DNA from: Chitinophagaceae bacterium
GTDB lineage: Bacteria; Bacteroidota; Bacteroidia; Chitinophagales; Chitinophagaceae
Reading direction: 5' to 3'
DNA: 8,699 bases
Assembly: GCA_947447815.1 (NCBI GenBank)
Contig: CANFLJ010000064.1
Coordinates: 1 to 8,699 of the forward strand
The notes beneath the pieces are model-generated. The model made no database searches. It was given only the letters and a program-made list of their open reading frames with translations, and had not been told where the DNA came from. Numbering within the stretch: the first letter of the stretch is position 1; every line of letters begins with the position of its first letter. Below are positions 6,677 to 8,699 of the stretch, one piece after another. Made by a program: the position numbers and the translations under genes.

Positions 6677-8574
6677 TTGATATTAGTATAAGCCATAGTT
6701 CCGTCAACACTGATGAGTCTAATAATATAGTTCCCCTTTGCAAGATTACTAAGCGATAATGATCTATTGTAAACTCCTGCTTCCAGCATTTCATTAAGCA
6801 CTTGTTTTACAGGTGCACCACCAATAGAATATACAGTAATACTCACAGCCGTTTTATGCGCTACACTAAACTGAATAGTGGTATTAGACTTAGCAGGATT
6901 AGGAAACGATTTGATTTCCATTGTCTTGATATGATTTAAATTTATAGTCACAATATTACTATAAACAGTTGCTCCATTTAAATCAATTTGTTTTAATCTA
7001 TAGGCATAAGTTCCTCCCTCTACAATAGTATAATCATTAAAGGAATACTTGCTTTCTAAATTACTATTTAGCTTCCCTTCCACATTACCTATAGTACTCC
7101 ATTCATTATTGCTTCCATTCAACTGCATTCTTTCTACATCCCAACCTTTATTATTTTGTTCTATAGCAGCTATCCATCCTAGTTTTACTGTATGGGCATC
7201 TATTAAAGAAGCATCAAAAGATAATAAAGAAACAGGCAAACCATAGTTACTTTCAAAGCAACCAATATCAGGTTTGGTATGAATAAAAGGAACCCCTTTT
7301 ACGCCATAGTAATTGATAGTAGAAAGTATAGTTCCAGCATCTATCAAAGCACTCTTAGGAGTAGTTTGTAAGTGCATAAAGTTTACATCCGGCAAACTGC
7401 CATCAATCTTTCTAATTCCAGATATTCCAGTAGTATCCAGTGATAAGAAATTTGGACTGGTAGTTGCTTTAATAAAGTTATTAGTAAGCTGAACTGTTCC
7501 CTTTTTAAAAGTAGTCCCTTTGGCGCCAAGCGAAGTACAGTTTTCTACCGTAAATATACTATCGGCAGAATAGGTTACACCACTACTATTCAAACCATAA
7601 TCATAGTCAATATTGTTATAAGAGGTACAATTGTAAAGACTTATAGAGCCTGCATTATTGTTCTGATCAAAACCCTTTCCTTTATTATCAAAAGACAAAC
7701 ATTTTACCAGCACAAAATTATGTGCCTGATCTTTATTGGCACTTCCTCCCATTTTAAATCCATTACCATTCATCGAAGAAGTAGTAGTTCCATCCAGCCA
7801 GTAATATCCATTTCTCCAGGTCCAGCAGTTTTCCAGTATAGTAGTCATTCCATCAGGCACACCAGCCTCGGTTGCTTTAAGATATCCATCCCAACCATCA
7901 TCCGAATTTAGCCATGCTCTACATCCTCTAAAAGTTATACTATCACCAGGTTCCAGCTTAGGAGCAAATCCATCAGCATTACCTCCTGAGGTAGTTGTTC
8001 CTGTTCCTAAATCTGCATTCTCATAAGCATCGCAGTTTAGTACAAGACAGTGATGAGAGGAGTTTCTGATTAAATAACCTGCATCTCTGTTTCTATAAAA
8101 GTCGCAGTATTCTACGGTTGTATAAGAAGTGGAATTTACATTCATTCCGTTATCGCCGGCACCCTTAATTTTTATGCCATATATATACCAGTAATTCGCA
8201 TTGGTTAGTTGAAACCCATAATTACCACTACTTACGGTCATTGTAGAGAAATCAAATAGAGGTCTTGCGTCGGCAGGATAAGCTGCAATAATATCTGGTG
8301 GGTAACCAGTTAGTACGATATGTTTTGCAGCAGTACCTGCCTTAGTAATTTTTACTGTAGCCGTTACCTTATAGGTACCGCTTCTTACTATAATGGAGTC
8401 TCCAGCTACGGTAGCTTTACTAACTGCTTTTGCTATCGTTAAAAATGGCGCCCCAATACTGGTTCCTGCATTGGCATCACTTCCGTTGGTAGCTACATAA
8501 TAGTTGGTAGCATAACTGGTTATGGTACAAATAGTTAGCGTAAGTAGACTAAATAGTATAATTGCTTTTTTCAT
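6667..8574 (-). CDS. Secreted family-9-type pectate lyase with T9SS sorting domain
   Basis: I chose the ATG at 8574 (635 residues). The frame extends to a TTG at 8640, but this ATG directly precedes a signal peptide ending near A22 (TSYA). Residues about 24-410 form a right-handed parallel beta-helix opening with YYVATNGSDANAG. They carry what I recall as the family PL9 calcium site and base of Dickeya Pel9A: D201 in NADGF, D225, D226 and D229 in SDDGWD, and K274 in GNGFKMGG. PL9 enzymes cleave polygalacturonate by calcium-dependent beta-elimination. A PDIGCFE motif (435-441) ends the helix region. A fibronectin-III-like module follows (about 446-546), then a C-terminal T9SS sorting domain (about 549-635: SFPNPAKSNTT, SLSNLAKGNYIIRL). 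The product should be exported and anchored or released at the cell surface. It has no adjacent partner gene and may be transcribed alone; activity on pectin itself is inferred. Confidence 0.88.
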   Translation of the reverse strand: MKKAIILFSLLTLTICTITSYATNYYVATNGSDANAGTSIGAPFLTIAKAVSKATVAGDSIIVRSGTYKVTATVKITKAGTAAKHIVLTGYPPDIIAAYPADARPLFDFSTMTVSSGNYGFQLTNANYWYIYGIKIKGAGDNGMNVNSTSYTTVEYCDFYRNRDAGYLIRNSSHHCLVLNCDAYENADLGTGTTTSGGNADGFAPKLEPGDSITFRGCRAWLNSDDGWDGYLKATEAGVPDGMTTILENCWTWRNGYYWLDGTTTSSMNGNGFKMGGSANKDQAHNFVLVKCLSFDNKGKGFDQNNNAGSISLYNCTSYNNIDYDYGLNSSGVTYSADSIFTVENCTSLGAKGTTFKKGTVQLTNNFIKATTSPNFLSLDTTGISGIRKIDGSLPDVNFMHLQTTPKSALIDAGTILSTINYYGVKGVPFIHTKPDIGCFESNYGLPVSLLSFDASLIDAHTVKLGWIAAIEQNNKGWDVERMQLNGSNNEWSTIGNVEGKLNSNLESKYSFNDYTIVEGGTYAYRLKQIDLNGATVYSNIVTINLNHIKTMEIKSFPNPAKSNTTIQFSVAHKTAVSITVYSIGGAPVKQVLNEMLEAGVYNRSLSLSNLAKGNYIIRLISVDGTMAYTNINVL

Positions 8575-8650
8575 ATCTTTTGCTAAAATATTATCCTTCG
8601 TTAAACTTTCATTCAATTTAGGATGTTTTAATTCCTGCAATCGTTTGCAC

Positions 8651-8683
8651 TTTGAACAATTAAATCTATCTTAACTATATTCG
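8651..8683 (+). promoter_or_regulatory. Possible Bacteroidota-type promoter pointing out of the window
   Basis: On the plus strand TTTG (8651-8654) is followed after 21 bp by TATATTCG (8676-8683), one base off the -7 consensus TAnnTTTG. Transcription would start just before an ATG at 8693 that opens ATG AAC and runs off the edge. Together they suggest a divergent gene beyond the window, but only two codons can be seen, so I did not call a CDS. The remaining upstream DNA of the lyase (8575-8650) shows no clear operator. Confidence 0.35.
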
Positions 8684-8699
8684 CCCCGATTTATGAACA

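Noticed and set aside
6667..8574. Idea of a joint pectin-use locus made of the left-edge gene, receptor and lyase
   Set aside because: The genes are in separate transcription units with a channel operon between them, and the receptor lacks a SusD partner; the evidence is too thin to claim it.
8575..8640. TTG start for the pectate lyase, adding 22 residues
   Set aside because: The extension is polar and would bury the signal peptide internally; the ATG at 8574 gives a standard MKK signal peptide.

Overview
The window looks like chromosomal DNA of a Bacteroidota species, most likely Chitinophagaceae or a close relative; the family is inferred from gene content and was not tested by phylogeny. 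The DNA is AT-rich. It carries a TonB-dependent receptor with an N-terminal carboxypeptidase-regulatory-like domain, a HisKA_7TM-less LytS/YpdA-type kinase with a LytTR regulator, and a secreted protein ending in a type IX secretion (T9SS) sorting domain. Start codons lack clear Shine-Dalgarno sequences. I saw no RNA genes, CRISPR array or insertion sequence.

Layout. (1) Positions 1-203, minus strand: the N-terminus of an exported protein that runs off the left edge, possibly a GDSL/SGNH-type esterase. (2) Positions 291-4402, minus strand: a tight three-gene operon of TonB-dependent outer-membrane receptor, four-helix membrane histidine kinase and LytTR response regulator. The gaps are 6 bp and then a 4-bp ATGA overlap. 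(3) Positions 4403-4731: a divergent, very AT-rich control region. (4) Positions 4732-6650, plus strand: a two-gene operon of a secreted protein that looks like a six-bladed beta-propeller, then an MscS-family mechanosensitive channel 2 bp downstream. (5) Positions 6667-8574, minus strand: a secreted family-9-type pectate lyase with all expected calcium-binding and catalytic residues, convergent with the channel gene. (6) Positions 8575-8699: upstream DNA of the lyase, with a possible promoter pointing out of the window.

How the parts may work together. The receptor operon suggests outer-membrane uptake or sensing coupled to its own kinase and regulator, without the SusD-type lipoprotein of a classical polysaccharide locus. 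LytTR regulators bind pairs of short GTT-centred repeats about two helical turns apart. Two places carry GTT-cored direct repeats exactly 21 bp apart: upstream of the receptor gene (4467-4496) and upstream of the left-edge gene (260-283 core). These are candidate targets of the regulator, and they are the least explained signal here. An esterase, a receptor and a pectate lyase could together suggest pectin use, but they lie in separate transcription units, so that link is weak.

Two long reading frames extend upstream through TTG codons (receptor at 4411, lyase at 8640). I moved both starts to internal ATGs (4402 and 8574) that directly precede good signal peptides. The propeller gene appears to start at GTG.
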